Part shown: positions 6,946 to 12,980 of the stretch, in pieces | How positions within the stretch are numbered: the stretch's first letter is position 1 | How the letters are laid out: every line of letters begins with the position of its first letter | Assembly (NCBI GenBank): GCA_028279265.1 | Contig: JANQOC010000155.1 | Coordinates: forward strand, 1 to 12,980 | Length of the DNA stretch: 12,980 nt | Reading direction: 5' to 3' | DNA from: Hyphomicrobiales bacterium | GTDB taxonomy: Bacteria; Pseudomonadota; Alphaproteobacteria; Rhizobiales; CAYWUX01 | Translations under genes and position numbers: made by a program | The notes under the pieces: generated by a model | Seen by the model: only the letters and a program-made list of their open reading frames with translations | What the model was told of the DNA's origin: nothing | Database searches by the model: none

Positions 6946-7978
6946 ACAGGGGGACAGGCGGTGTCAAATTTTTCCGTTCGGCAATGGACAATAATTGCTG
7001 CCAGAGACCATCGGCAATAGCCACACCGTTGCGCAATCGCTCCTGTTCGATCCGAGATCCCTTTGTTCCCGGCATGCGGATTTCATCTGCGCCCAGCGCT
7101 TTTGGCTGGTCGACCATAGCCTGAATCAATGCGTCGGCGTCAAACTTAAAACTTCTGGCGTCGCGGATCTTTTCAATGTCGATGGCCAGGCAACTCGCAT
7201 TGTGATTGTGAAATCGGTTTGCCCCGGGCTCTATCATCTGTGAAATTATGGGATTGCCCGCAAGAACGCTGTTCAGGAATTCAAGCATGAGAGCCAGCCC
7301 GGCACCTTTCGCACCGCTCATGGGCAACAGCACACGCGCATCTTTGCCCCGGGTCGCCGGCTTTCCCGTCTCATCCAGGGCCCAGCCTGCCGGAATTTCC
7401 TCATCTTTGAGCGCCGCCTGCGTTATCCGTCCCTTGGAGGCCACGCTTGTCGCCATATCGAAGAGAACCGTCTCGTCATTACCCGCAGGCACCGCGATGG
7501 ACAGGGGGTTGGTACCCAGATTTTCCACCCGGCTACCCTGGTAGGCCATGAGAGGCACGGTTGCCGCCGTTACGATACCGATCATATTGTTTTTAGCGAT
7601 CTGTTGCGCGTAATACCCCACGGGTCCCGTATGAGTGGTCTGACGCACGAGTCCCCAGGAAAGGCCATAGTGCCGGGCCCGGTCAACCACTTCATCCACG
7701 GCCATCGACAGCGCCACCTGACCGGCTGATTTGTGTGCCTCGATCATGATCAGGGCCAGGGCATCGATAGCCATTTCAGGTTCTGCCCTGGGATCAAGAT
7801 CTCCATCGCCGATGAAATTCAGATATTGCGGGATGCGCATGATGCCATGGCTGTCGGCGCCTCTTAAATTAGCCCAATCGATCACCCTGGCGACTGTTTC
7901 TGCATGGGTTGCCGACATGCCTTCGTCCATCAGAATATCCTGCATGAATTTTTTCAGCGCCTGCGAACTAAATTTCAT
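6938..7978 (-). CDS. Malate/L-lactate dehydrogenase (Ldh2/MDH2 family) protein
   Basis: Predicted NAD(P)-dependent 2-hydroxyacid dehydrogenase, 346 residues, of the non-Rossmann family that includes ureidoglycolate, delta-1-piperideine-2-carboxylate, malate and sulfolactate dehydrogenases. Family marks are RGADSHGIMRIPQY (DSHG at 42-45, His44 at the catalytic position), HTGPVGYYA, NLGTNPLSIAVP in the nucleotide-binding region and SGAKGAGLALMLE (family K-G-x-G-L-A). The length is normal. The frame opens at a GTG (7987), but AAGGG (7991-7987) lies eight bases before the ATG at 7978 and would overlap the GTG, so I choose 7978. It faces the ketopantoate-reductase-like gene, with about 70 bases between their stops. 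The exact 2-hydroxyacid cannot be told from the sequence; this family is often misnamed malate dehydrogenase. Confidence 0.9.
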   Translation of the reverse strand: MKFSSQALKKFMQDILMDEGMSATHAETVARVIDWANLRGADSHGIMRIPQYLNFIGDGDLDPRAEPEMAIDALALIMIEAHKSAGQVALSMAVDEVVDRARHYGLSWGLVRQTTHTGPVGYYAQQIAKNNMIGIVTAATVPLMAYQGSRVENLGTNPLSIAVPAGNDETVLFDMATSVASKGRITQAALKDEEIPAGWALDETGKPATRGKDARVLLPMSGAKGAGLALMLEFLNSVLAGNPIISQMIEPGANRFHNHNASCLAIDIEKIRDARSFKFDADALIQAMVDQPKALGADEIRMPGTKGSRIEQERLRNGVAIADGLWQQLLSIAERKNLTPPVPLSG

Positions 7979-7986
7979 GGCCGTCA

Positions 7987-7991
7987 CCCTT
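7987..7991 (-). promoter_or_regulatory. Shine-Dalgarno site deciding the Ldh2-family gene start
   Basis: Read on the minus strand this is AAGGG, eight bases before the ATG at 7978. The alternative GTG at 7987 overlaps the site itself. Confidence 0.55.
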
Positions 7992-8003
7992 ATTGACTTT
8001 CAC

Positions 8004-8017
8004 ACCGCCGCGGCGGT
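8004..8017. repeat. 14-bp perfect GC-rich palindrome in the dehydrogenase leader
   Basis: ACCGCCGCGGCGGT reads the same on both strands and lies 26-39 bases before the ATG of the Ldh2-family gene. It could be an operator or a small leader hairpin. About one perfect palindrome of this size is expected by chance in 13 kb, so only its position makes it worth marking. Confidence 0.35.
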
Positions 8018-8177
8018 TGTTCCGTTCCTTACCGCCAACTTGTTGCTTGAAAACCTGGCTTTGTCCAGAGGCGTTCGATATTCAGATGATCGTTTCCGCC
8101 TGCGAGCCTGCCCGGTTTAAGTCAACTATAGAAACTGAGCGGGTATCAGAGAACGGCAGGTGCAATGCAAGTGCTGT

Positions 8178-8210
8178 AAAAAAATTGTGGCGGGCCCTGG
8201 GACCCGCCAC
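8178..8210 (-). terminator. Rho-independent terminator after the outer-membrane protein gene
   Basis: Arms GTGGCGGG (8187-8194) and CCCGCCAC (8203-8210) make an eight-pair GC-rich stem with an eight-base loop. On the minus strand the stem is followed by AA and seven Ts (8184-8178). It begins 40 bases after the stop of the beta-barrel gene, just where a terminator is expected. No plus-strand gene ends nearby. Confidence 0.9.
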
Positions 8211-8249
8211 CAAAAAAGTTTTTAAGAATAAGTAAAAAATAATTAAACT

Positions 8250-9056
8250 CTAGCGGAGCTTGTATCTGAGCCCCATCCTGACCTCATGGGAATGAAGGTT
8301 CGTCGTTTCCATCGTACTCATCCAGGTCCACATATTGTTGTCCCATCCCCCGGATTTGAAGCTGCCCATATCGACGAAACGGTAACCGAGATCGAGACTG
8401 GCCTGTGAATTTAACCGCCAGTCGAAGCCGGCCATCAAGGCATAGGCAAATCGCGCCTGCCCCTTGTCCTTGATGGGATTAAAATCGTTGACGGCGATTT
8501 CAGCGCTCCCTGAATCGGCGAGATGATAGGCGACGCCAATGCCCATTCCCACATAAGGAGTAAACCGGGAGTCCGTGGTAAATTGACCATCCTTGAAACC
8601 CGGCGCCGTCCTGCGGGGAAAATCAATATAAAGATTGGCCATAGCCAACAGGGTCTGGATTTCAAATTTCCGACGCTCGTTAAAACCCCAGGCATATTGG
8701 GAGGCTTTAATCTCCGTCGGCATGCGCCAATCCAAAGTCAGGTCGCCACGCAATCGGTTTGAGAACTGGCGCCCCAACCCGACACCCAAGGACGGTGTGA
8801 GGTCCATTTCTTCATCGGTCATGGGATATCTGTGATCTTCCACCAGCCCAAATCCGCCGGCAATTCCGAGGCCGAGATCACCGCGAATGTAGATTTGCGG
8901 GGCGGCAGCGTAGGGTGCTGCAAACTTCTGTCCCTGAGAAAACCATTCGGAACCTCCTGGAGCATATCCTCTGTCGAGGTCCGCAGCCAAGATCTCTGAC
9001 GTTCCCTGAAAGATCAGAAGCATGAATGTAAATATGGATAGATAAGTGCAGCGCAT
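8250..9056 (-). CDS. Outer-membrane beta-barrel protein (Omp31/porin-like family)
   Basis: Predicted exported protein of 268 residues forming a small (about eight-stranded) beta-barrel in the outer membrane. It starts with a signal peptide: MRCTYLS, a hydrophobic core IFTFMLLIF and a probable cleavage after LAA (about residue 25), giving mature DLDRGYAPG. Alternating hydrophobic strands rich in Gly and aromatics follow, for example YIRGDLGLGIAGGFG, SLGVGLGRQF, RGDLTLDWRM, FTPYVGMGIGVAYHL, AYALMAGFDWRL, ASLDLGYRFVDMG and the final HEVRMGLRYKL. The last residue is Arg, where most barrel proteins end in Phe, Tyr or Trp. The frame runs on to 9110, but AGGGG five bases before the ATG at 9056, and the signal peptide beginning exactly there, fix the start. 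It has its own promoter and terminator. This fold is used by abundant structural and stress-related proteins; ligand unknown. Confidence 0.88.
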   Translation of the reverse strand: MRCTYLSIFTFMLLIFQGTSEILAADLDRGYAPGGSEWFSQGQKFAAPYAAAPQIYIRGDLGLGIAGGFGLVEDHRYPMTDEEMDLTPSLGVGLGRQFSNRLRGDLTLDWRMPTEIKASQYAWGFNERRKFEIQTLLAMANLYIDFPRRTAPGFKDGQFTTDSRFTPYVGMGIGVAYHLADSGSAEIAVNDFNPIKDKGQARFAYALMAGFDWRLNSQASLDLGYRFVDMGSFKSGGWDNNMWTWMSTMETTNLHSHEVRMGLRYKLR

Positions 9057-9061
9057 TTTGT

Positions 9062-9066
9062 CCCCT
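9062..9066 (-). promoter_or_regulatory. Shine-Dalgarno site fixing the start of the beta-barrel gene
   Basis: Read on the minus strand this is AGGGG, five bases before the ATG at 9056. This removes the 18-residue extension of the longer frame, which would bury the signal peptide inside the protein. Confidence 0.8.
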
Positions 9067-9136
9067 TGGCTCAAGAATTTTGAACCGCGAATGGCGCGAT
9101 CCATAATCATTCAATCGAACAAGGGAAGAATTACAT

Positions 9137-9164
9137 TTTATACTTAACGTATACTTAATGTAAA
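9137..9164 (-). promoter_or_regulatory. Candidate sigma-70-type promoter of the beta-barrel gene
   Basis: On the minus strand TTTACA (9164-9159, five of six to TTGACA) is followed after 16 bases by TATAAA (9142-9137, five of six to TATAAT). Transcription would begin near 9130, about 75 bases before the ATG at 9056. A strongly AT-rich stretch lies upstream of the -35. This is the best-looking promoter in the window. Confidence 0.65.
9139..9160. repeat. Tandem 11-bp direct repeat overlapping the promoter spacer
   Basis: TATACTTAACG (9139-9149) is followed at once by TATACTTAATG (9150-9160), identical at 10 of 11 positions and one helical turn apart. The pair can be read as seven-base boxes CTTAACG and CTTAATG separated by TATA, the 7+4 layout known for PhoB/OmpR-family response regulators. 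It is also framed by TTACATT (9131-9137) and AATGTAA (9157-9163), a seven-base inverted repeat. It covers the spacer of the candidate beta-barrel promoter, so a binding protein there would likely block RNA polymerase. Confidence 0.5.
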
Positions 9165-9268
9165 ATATTTTTTATTTGTTTTATATTATTACAATTATAA
9201 AAATGAAGTATATTTTATGTATAAATTCAATTTTACTTTAATTCTAGAAATGATGAATTGAGCATTAC

Positions 9269-10618
9269 TCAGGCAGCGACGGATTTCATGACGTGAACGA
9301 TTTCGCCAACCACATCAGACACGAGGCTGGCATCGTCACCTTCGGCCATGACCCGGATAACCGGTTCGGTGCCGGAAGGCCGGATGACCAGGCGGCCGGT
9401 GGTTCCCAACCCACGTCGACCGACATCGATCGCATCGCGAATTTCCTGGCGCTCAACGGAAAAGCCGGTGCCAAAACGGACGTTCTCAAGGATCTGCGGC
9501 AGCGGTTCGAAGCGATTGCAAACCTCGCTCACGCGCTTTCCGCTGGCGATAACAACGGCAATTATCTGTAGGGCGGTGATCAGGCCGTCACCGGTGGTTG
9601 TGAAATCCGAGAGAATAACGTGACCGGACTGTTCTCCCCCGACATTGAAACCGTGCTTGCGCATATGCTCGACAACGTAACGGTCGCCTACGGGGGTTCG
9701 GGCAAGAACCAGCCCTTTGTCATTCAGATAGCGTTCGAGCCCAAGATTGGACATCACCGTCGCCACGATACCATTGGATGCGAGACGACCCCGGCTCTGC
9801 CAGAAATCTGCGATCACCGCCATCAATTGATCGCCGTCAATTACGCTGCCGTTTTCATCGACGATGATGACCCTGTCCGCATCGCCATCCAGGGCAATGC
9901 CGATATCGGCGCGAACTTCCCGGACTTTTTCGCTGACGAACTCCGGTGATGTCGAACCGCACTCCGTATTGATATTAACCCCGTTGGGATCAACACCGAT
10001 GGAGATAACCTCGGCTCCCAGTTCCCACAGCGCCAGGGGCGCGACCTTGTAGCCGGCACCGTTGGCGCAGTCGATGACAATCCGCAATCCGTCGAATTTC
10101 AGATTGCGCGGCAGCGTGCGTTTTGCGAATTCAATGTAGCGGGCGTGTGTGCTCTCAATACGCGTTGCCCGGCCGATCTGCGGCGGTTCAGCGAGCAGAG
10201 CGGAGGTCTGGCTTTCCATCAATTGTTCAATGCGGGCTTCGGCCTCGTCAGAAAGCTTGTATCCGTTGGGGCCGAAAAGTTTGATCCCATTATCATTGTA
10301 AGCATTGTGGGATGCGGAAATCATAACACCAAGATCGGCGCGCAAGGACCGGGTGAGCATGGCGACTGCCGGGGTCGGCATCGGCCCAAGCTGAAACACA
10401 TCCATGCCCACGGCCGTGAAACCCGATACAAGCGCTGATTCAATCATGTACCCGGAGAGCCGCGTATCCTTGCCGATTACGACACGGTGCCGACGCTGTT
10501 CGCCGTTCATGAAAAGCTTTCCTGCCGCCATGCCGACGCGCAGAGCAACCTCGGACGTCATATTGCCCGAATTTGCAAGACCACGAATTCCGTCGGTGCC
10601 GAAATATTTGCGCGACAT
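9269..10618 (-). CDS. glmM: Phosphoglucosamine mutase
   Basis: GlmM interconverts glucosamine-6-phosphate and glucosamine-1-phosphate, giving the precursor of UDP-N-acetylglucosamine for peptidoglycan and lipopolysaccharide. The 449-residue protein, a normal length, shows all four alpha-D-phosphohexomutase signatures: N-terminal [11 protein letters not shown], the phosphoserine loop [12 protein letters not shown] with Ser103, the magnesium loop DGDADR at 244-249 (Asp244, Asp246, Asp248), GGEQSGH for sugar recognition, and the C-terminal phosphate site RPSGTEP. The frame runs to an ATG at 10630. I choose the ATG at 10618 because GGGGAG (10628-10623) lies four bases before it, and family members begin with [10 protein letters not shown]. 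It follows folP on the same strand, as in the enterobacterial ftsH-folP-glmM order, but with a 218-base gap that may hold its own promoter. The Ser103 residue needs phosphorylation for activity. Confidence 0.97.
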   Translation of the reverse strand: MSRKYFGTDGIRGLANSGNMTSEVALRVGMAAGKLFMNGEQRRHRVVIGKDTRLSGYMIESALVSGFTAVGMDVFQLGPMPTPAVAMLTRSLRADLGVMISASHNAYNDNGIKLFGPNGYKLSDEAEARIEQLMESQTSALLAEPPQIGRATRIESTHARYIEFAKRTLPRNLKFDGLRIVIDCANGAGYKVAPLALWELGAEVISIGVDPNGVNINTECGSTSPEFVSEKVREVRADIGIALDGDADRVIIVDENGSVIDGDQLMAVIADFWQSRGRLASNGIVATVMSNLGLERYLNDKGLVLARTPVGDRYVVEHMRKHGFNVGGEQSGHVILSDFTTTGDGLITALQIIAVVIASGKRVSEVCNRFEPLPQILENVRFGTGFSVERQEIRDAIDVGRRGLGTTGRLVIRPSGTEPVIRVMAEGDDASLVSDVVGEIVHVMKSVAA

Positions 10619-10622
10619 CTGA

Positions 10623-10628
10623 CTCCCC
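10623..10628 (-). promoter_or_regulatory. Shine-Dalgarno site deciding the glmM start
   Basis: Read on the minus strand this is GGGGAG, four bases before the ATG at 10618. It overlaps the alternative ATG at 10630, which has no ribosome site of its own. Confidence 0.6.
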
Positions 10629-10686
10629 ATTTACCCAAGTGAACTTGGCGATTCCCGCCAAATTCTGCACTGCCTGCGTTGACGCA

Positions 10687-10782
10687 ACTTGTTAGAATTT
10701 TGCAAACTATACTTTAATTGGATCAATTCTCAGAACGGAAATATCAAAAACTGATCACGATATATAAGCAAATCTAACAAGT
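10687..10782. repeat. Spaced 10-bp perfect inverted repeat upstream of glmM
   Basis: ACTTGTTAGA (10687-10696) and TCTAACAAGT (10773-10782) are exact inverted copies, with 76 bases between them. The enclosed AT-rich stretch holds GGATCAATTC and CTGATCACG, and the palindrome CCTGATCAGG (10804-10813) follows outside. No short target duplication flanks the arms, so there is no support for a mobile element. It lies between the folP stop and the glmM start, so a regulatory role is possible. I see no clean promoter and no rho-independent terminator for folP in this gap. Confidence 0.45.
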
Positions 10783-10836
10783 AATACTGGCCCAGATCAA
10801 TCGCCTGATCAGGTATGCACAGTCTTTGTTGAAAAC

Positions 10837-11889
10837 TCAATTTAGACCGTCAACACTTGAACTCCATGTATTGAGTGCCTGTCGGGATTCCCGCACATCA
10901 TGAACACGAAAAACCTGCACGCCCTGTTGTGCACCAACGATGAGTGCCGCCAGGGAACCGGCTAATCGGTTCCGGGGATTCTCCTCATTGTTCAGCTTGC
11001 CGATAAAGCTTTTTCGGGAGACTCCGAGCATCAGGGGCACACCCAATCCATGCAACAAGCTTAGCCCCTCAAGCAGTCTCAAATTGTGACCGACGGTCTT
11101 GCCGAATCCGATACCGGGATCCGCAATAATGCGCTCCCGGGAAATACCGTGGGCCAAACAGGTTTCTATGCGCTGATCGAGGGCATCATAAACATCCAGG
11201 AGAACATCCTCATAGGTGGGATCGTCCTGCATTGTCTGCGGATCGCCGAGAGAATGCATGAGAACGACAGTTGCTGAGCTCTTGCCAACAGTTGCGATGG
11301 CTTCGGGATCATGGGTGAGCGCCGAGACATCATTGATCATGACGACACCGCGTTTCAGACCGACACGCATGACTTCGGCGTTGCGCGTATCCAAAGACAG
11401 GGGAACCCCCTCTTCCAGGAGCGAACAGATAACCGGGTCGACCCGTGCGATTTCCTCTTCCGCAGAAACCGGGGCAGCCCCTGGTCGGGTCGATTCACCA
11501 CCAATGTCGATAATGTCGGCGCCGGCTACTTTCATACTCTTTCCGTGGGCGATAGCGCGTTCCGTTTCGGCAAAGTCGCCGCCATCCGAAAAACTGTCCG
11601 GAGTAACATTGAGGATTCCCATGATACGGAGGCGATCAAAGTCGAGACCGCCTGAATTATGCCGGGGGGCACAGATCCGGTCGAGGCCGGATCTGATGTG
11701 CGTATCGCCGGTCTCCCGGATTTCCCTGTAGGTGTAGACGTTACGGCTTATGCCGGCATCACTGCGTTCGTATTGCTCGACCTGTAAGAAGGCCACAGGA
11801 CCGCGGGCAATCCAGGCCGCCCTATCTGCTGCCACTGCTTCGCGGGCGGTTTCACCGTAGAGGAAACCCAGGGGTCTCAAATAGTACAT
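10837..11889 (-). CDS. folP: Dihydropteroate synthase with N-terminal extension
   Basis: DHPS condenses 6-hydroxymethyl-dihydropterin pyrophosphate with p-aminobenzoate in folate synthesis and is the target of sulfonamides. The 350-residue protein carries both family signatures and conserved loops: GILNVTPDSFSDGG from residue 91 (Asn94, pterin-phosphate and Mg site), GGESTRPGA (loop 2, p-aminobenzoate side), DTRNAEV, INDVSAL, DPGIGFGKT and GVSRKSFIG, then the closing R-V-H-D-V. The TIM-barrel starts only near residue 87. The first ~85 residues (MYYLRPLGFLYGE onward) are absent from E. coli FolP, which has 282. Start choice is uncertain: a TTG at 11901 adds four residues, and neither codon has a good Shine-Dalgarno sequence; I prefer the ATG at 11889. 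It follows ftsH after a probable terminator. Confidence 0.95.
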   Translation of the reverse strand: MYYLRPLGFLYGETAREAVAADRAAWIARGPVAFLQVEQYERSDAGISRNVYTYREIRETGDTHIRSGLDRICAPRHNSGGLDFDRLRIMGILNVTPDSFSDGGDFAETERAIAHGKSMKVAGADIIDIGGESTRPGAAPVSAEEEIARVDPVICSLLEEGVPLSLDTRNAEVMRVGLKRGVVMINDVSALTHDPEAIATVGKSSATVVLMHSLGDPQTMQDDPTYEDVLLDVYDALDQRIETCLAHGISRERIIADPGIGFGKTVGHNLRLLEGLSLLHGLGVPLMLGVSRKSFIGKLNNEENPRNRLAGSLAALIVGAQQGVQVFRVHDVRESRQALNTWSSSVDGLN

Positions 11890-11937
11890 GGGAAGTTTCA
11901 ATCTTTGTGATCACATGACCGAGGCCGACGGCCCGCA

Positions 11938-11950
11938 GTCTCTCCGAGAC
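11938..11950 (-). other. Small hairpin in the folP leader
   Basis: GTCTC and GAGAC form a five-pair stem with a three-base loop, about 50-60 bases before the folP ATG. A second four-pair hairpin of GGCC arms lies at 11923-11933. Together they suggest a structured leader, but I recognise no riboswitch, and stems this short arise readily by chance. Confidence 0.25.
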
Positions 11951-12007
11951 CGGTGGGTTTCAGACGCCATCCTGTCGAGAGCACAATCAATCTACGCAGG
12001 CAATTTC

Positions 12008-12034
12008 AAAACCGGCACGATACTCATTCGTGCC
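12008..12034 (-). terminator. Probable rho-independent terminator after ftsH
   Basis: On the minus strand GGCACGA, a seven-base loop and TCGTGCC (12034-12014) form a perfect seven-pair stem, followed by GG and TTTT (12011-12008). It starts nine bases after the ftsH stop. The U-tract is short and set off by two bases, so termination may be partial, leaving some read-through into folP. Confidence 0.6.
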
Positions 12035-12042
12035 CGACTGAA

Positions 12043-12980
12043 TTAAGACTGCGGCTGCGGTTCCATGCCAGGATCAGGTTCGCCTTCATCCCCGCGCTTG
12101 CCTTTGCCGGTTGTCGGAACCGCAGAAGCGGTACCGCCATCGGAAGATTCCGACTCGTCAACATCGCGGATCGGCGGTTTGCCGTTTATCAGATCCTTGA
12201 TTTCGTCACCGGAGAGGGTTTCATACTCAAGCAGACCTTTGGCAATGATATGCAACTGGTCCAGGTGGTCGTTGATGATCTTGTTCGCGGTTTCATAACC
12301 CTCATCGACAAGGCGGTGCACCTCTTCATCCACCAGCTTTTGCGTTTCATCGGACAGATTCTGCGTCCGGGTCACGGAATGGCCAAGGAAAACCTCCTCC
12401 TCGTTGTCGGCATAGGCCAGAGGCCCGAGTTTTTCCGACATTCCAAACTGGGTCACCATGGCCTTGGCGATCTGTGTCGCCATTTTGATGTCCTGGGAAG
12501 CCCCGGAAGTCACCTTGTCGTCGCCAAAAATCACTTCTTCGGCAATTCGTCCACCCATGGCGACGGCGAGGTCGGCCATGAGTTTTTCTCGGGTCACGGA
12601 TACCTGATCCCTTTCCGGCAAACGCATGACCATGCCAAGGGCACGTCCGCGAGGGATAATCGTCGCTTTGTGAACCGGGTCGGAGGCAGGCCGATGCAGG
12701 GCAACCAGGGCGTGTCCCCCTTCATGATATGCGGTCAAAGCCTTCTCTTCGTCACTCATCACCATGGAGCGGCGTTCCGCACCCATGAGAACTTTGTCTT
12801 TGGCGTCCTCAAACTCCTGCTGCGTTACCAGGCGCTTCGATCGGCGAGCGGCCAGCAGTGCTGCTTCGTTGACCAGGTTTGCGAGGTCGGCGCCGGAAAA
12901 TCCGGGCGTACCCCGGGCGATGACTTTGAGATCGATATCCGGAGCCAGAGGCACTTTTCTTACGTGGACTTTCAGAATTT
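12043..12980 (-). CDS. ftsH: ATP-dependent zinc metalloprotease FtsH, C-terminal half; 5' end outside window
   Basis: FtsH is a membrane-anchored hexameric AAA+ protease that degrades misfolded membrane proteins and regulators such as LpxC. The window holds about 312 codons of a protein of roughly 640; the frame is open to the right edge, reading [14 protein letters not shown] before the first in-frame GTG, so that GTG (12954) is not the start. Visible are the end of the AAA domain ([21 protein letters not shown], with the sensor-2 region) and the M41 peptidase domain with the zinc motif HEGGH (12726-12712; HEAGH in E. coli). The third-ligand region [12 protein letters not shown] and a late helical segment with a leucine-zipper-like pattern follow. 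The tail is Gly/Pro/Glu-rich and probably disordered. It heads the ftsH-folP-glmM series; the transmembrane region and Walker motifs lie outside. Confidence 0.97.
   Translation of the reverse strand, partial: ILKVHVRKVPLAPDIDLKVIARGTPGFSGADLANLVNEAALLAARRSKRLVTQQEFEDAKDKVLMGAERRSMVMSDEEKALTAYHEGGHALVALHRPASDPVHKATIIPRGRALGMVMRLPERDQVSVTREKLMADLAVAMGGRIAEEVIFGDDKVTSGASQDIKMATQIAKAMVTQFGMSEKLGPLAYADNEEEVFLGHSVTRTQNLSDETQKLVDEEVHRLVDEGYETANKIINDHLDQLHIIAKGLLEYETLSGDEIKDLINGKPPIRDVDESESSDGGTASAVPTTGKGKRGDEGEPDPGMEPQPQS

Larger units (their letters stand above)
9131..9250. other. AT-rich intergenic block, possible UP element and promoter region
   Basis: By my count only 15 of these 120 bases are G or C (12.5 percent), against mid-50s percent in the genes. 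It lies between the stop of glmM and the start of the beta-barrel gene. Phased A and T runs stand directly upstream of the candidate -35 of the beta-barrel gene, as in UP elements. The heptamer TATACTT occurs twice (9139, 9150) and once inverted (9206-9212). I see no convincing terminator for glmM in it, and no open frame of interest. Confidence 0.7.

Noticed and set aside
7993..8235. Plus-strand frame of 80 codons between the dehydrogenase gene and the beta-barrel gene
   Set aside because: It runs through the strong terminator hairpin at 8187-8210 and a low-complexity A-rich end, and has no ribosome site.
11906..11915. TGTGATCACA upstream of folP, resembling two CRP half-sites
   Set aside because: The known CRP site has six bases between the half-sites and here there are none; a 10-base palindrome is expected many times per window by chance.
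11911..11970. 19-codon minus-strand frame (MASETHRS...) in the folP leader, a possible leader peptide
   Set aside because: AGG directly abuts the ATG with no spacing, there is no run of regulatory codons, and such short frames are common by chance.
1..12980. Search for CRISPR arrays, tRNA or rRNA genes, insertion sequences, toxin-antitoxin pairs and phage genes
   Set aside because: No regularly spaced repeats, cloverleaf-like sequences, transposase motifs or such gene pairs were seen on reading both strands.

Overview
The window looks like chromosomal DNA of an alphaproteobacterium. The base composition of the genes is mid-50s GC by eye. The gene families and order support this reading: ftsH-folP-glmM in a row, tadA divergent from rluB-rsmD, purD next to a patatin-like gene, and a small Omp31-like outer-membrane beta-barrel. 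I cannot name the genus. Nearly everything is housekeeping or ordinary metabolism. I found no CRISPR array, insertion sequence, phage gene, rRNA, tRNA or recognised defence system, and I do not think a clearly new multi-gene system is present.

Left part (1-3475), translation and purine genes: the 3' end of purD (+), a patatin-like phospholipase (+) and tadA (-), whose end overlaps the phospholipase end. After a divergent control region come rluB and rsmD (+), which share an ATGA overlap. TadA, RluB and RsmD all modify RNA of the translation machinery: wobble inosine in tRNA, a pseudouridine in 23S rRNA and m2G966 in 16S rRNA.

Middle part (3476-7980), accessory metabolism: a MAPEG-family membrane protein (-), an unrecognised 92-residue acidic protein (-), a Gfo/Idh/MocA-type oxidoreductase (+), a divergent ketopantoate-reductase-like protein (+) and a malate/L-lactate dehydrogenase family protein (-). 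The last three are all predicted nicotinamide-dependent oxidoreductases on small hydroxy- or keto-acids or sugars. Their substrates cannot be read from the sequence, and each seems to have its own transcription unit.

Right part (8178-12980), envelope and essential genes, all on the minus strand: ftsH (3' half), folP, glmM and then an outer-membrane beta-barrel gene. Clear or plausible terminators follow ftsH and the beta-barrel gene. The beta-barrel gene is preceded by a strikingly AT-rich block holding a good sigma-70-type promoter, with an 11-bp tandem repeat lying over its spacer. This is the most interesting regulatory signal in the window.

No gene-free stretch exceeds 300 bases. The longest are 7979-8249 (leader of the dehydrogenase gene plus the beta-barrel terminator), 10619-10836 (glmM upstream region with an inverted repeat), 5581-5794 and 9057-9268. 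Several starts were moved inward from the longest reading frame because a Shine-Dalgarno sequence sits correctly only for the inner start codon.
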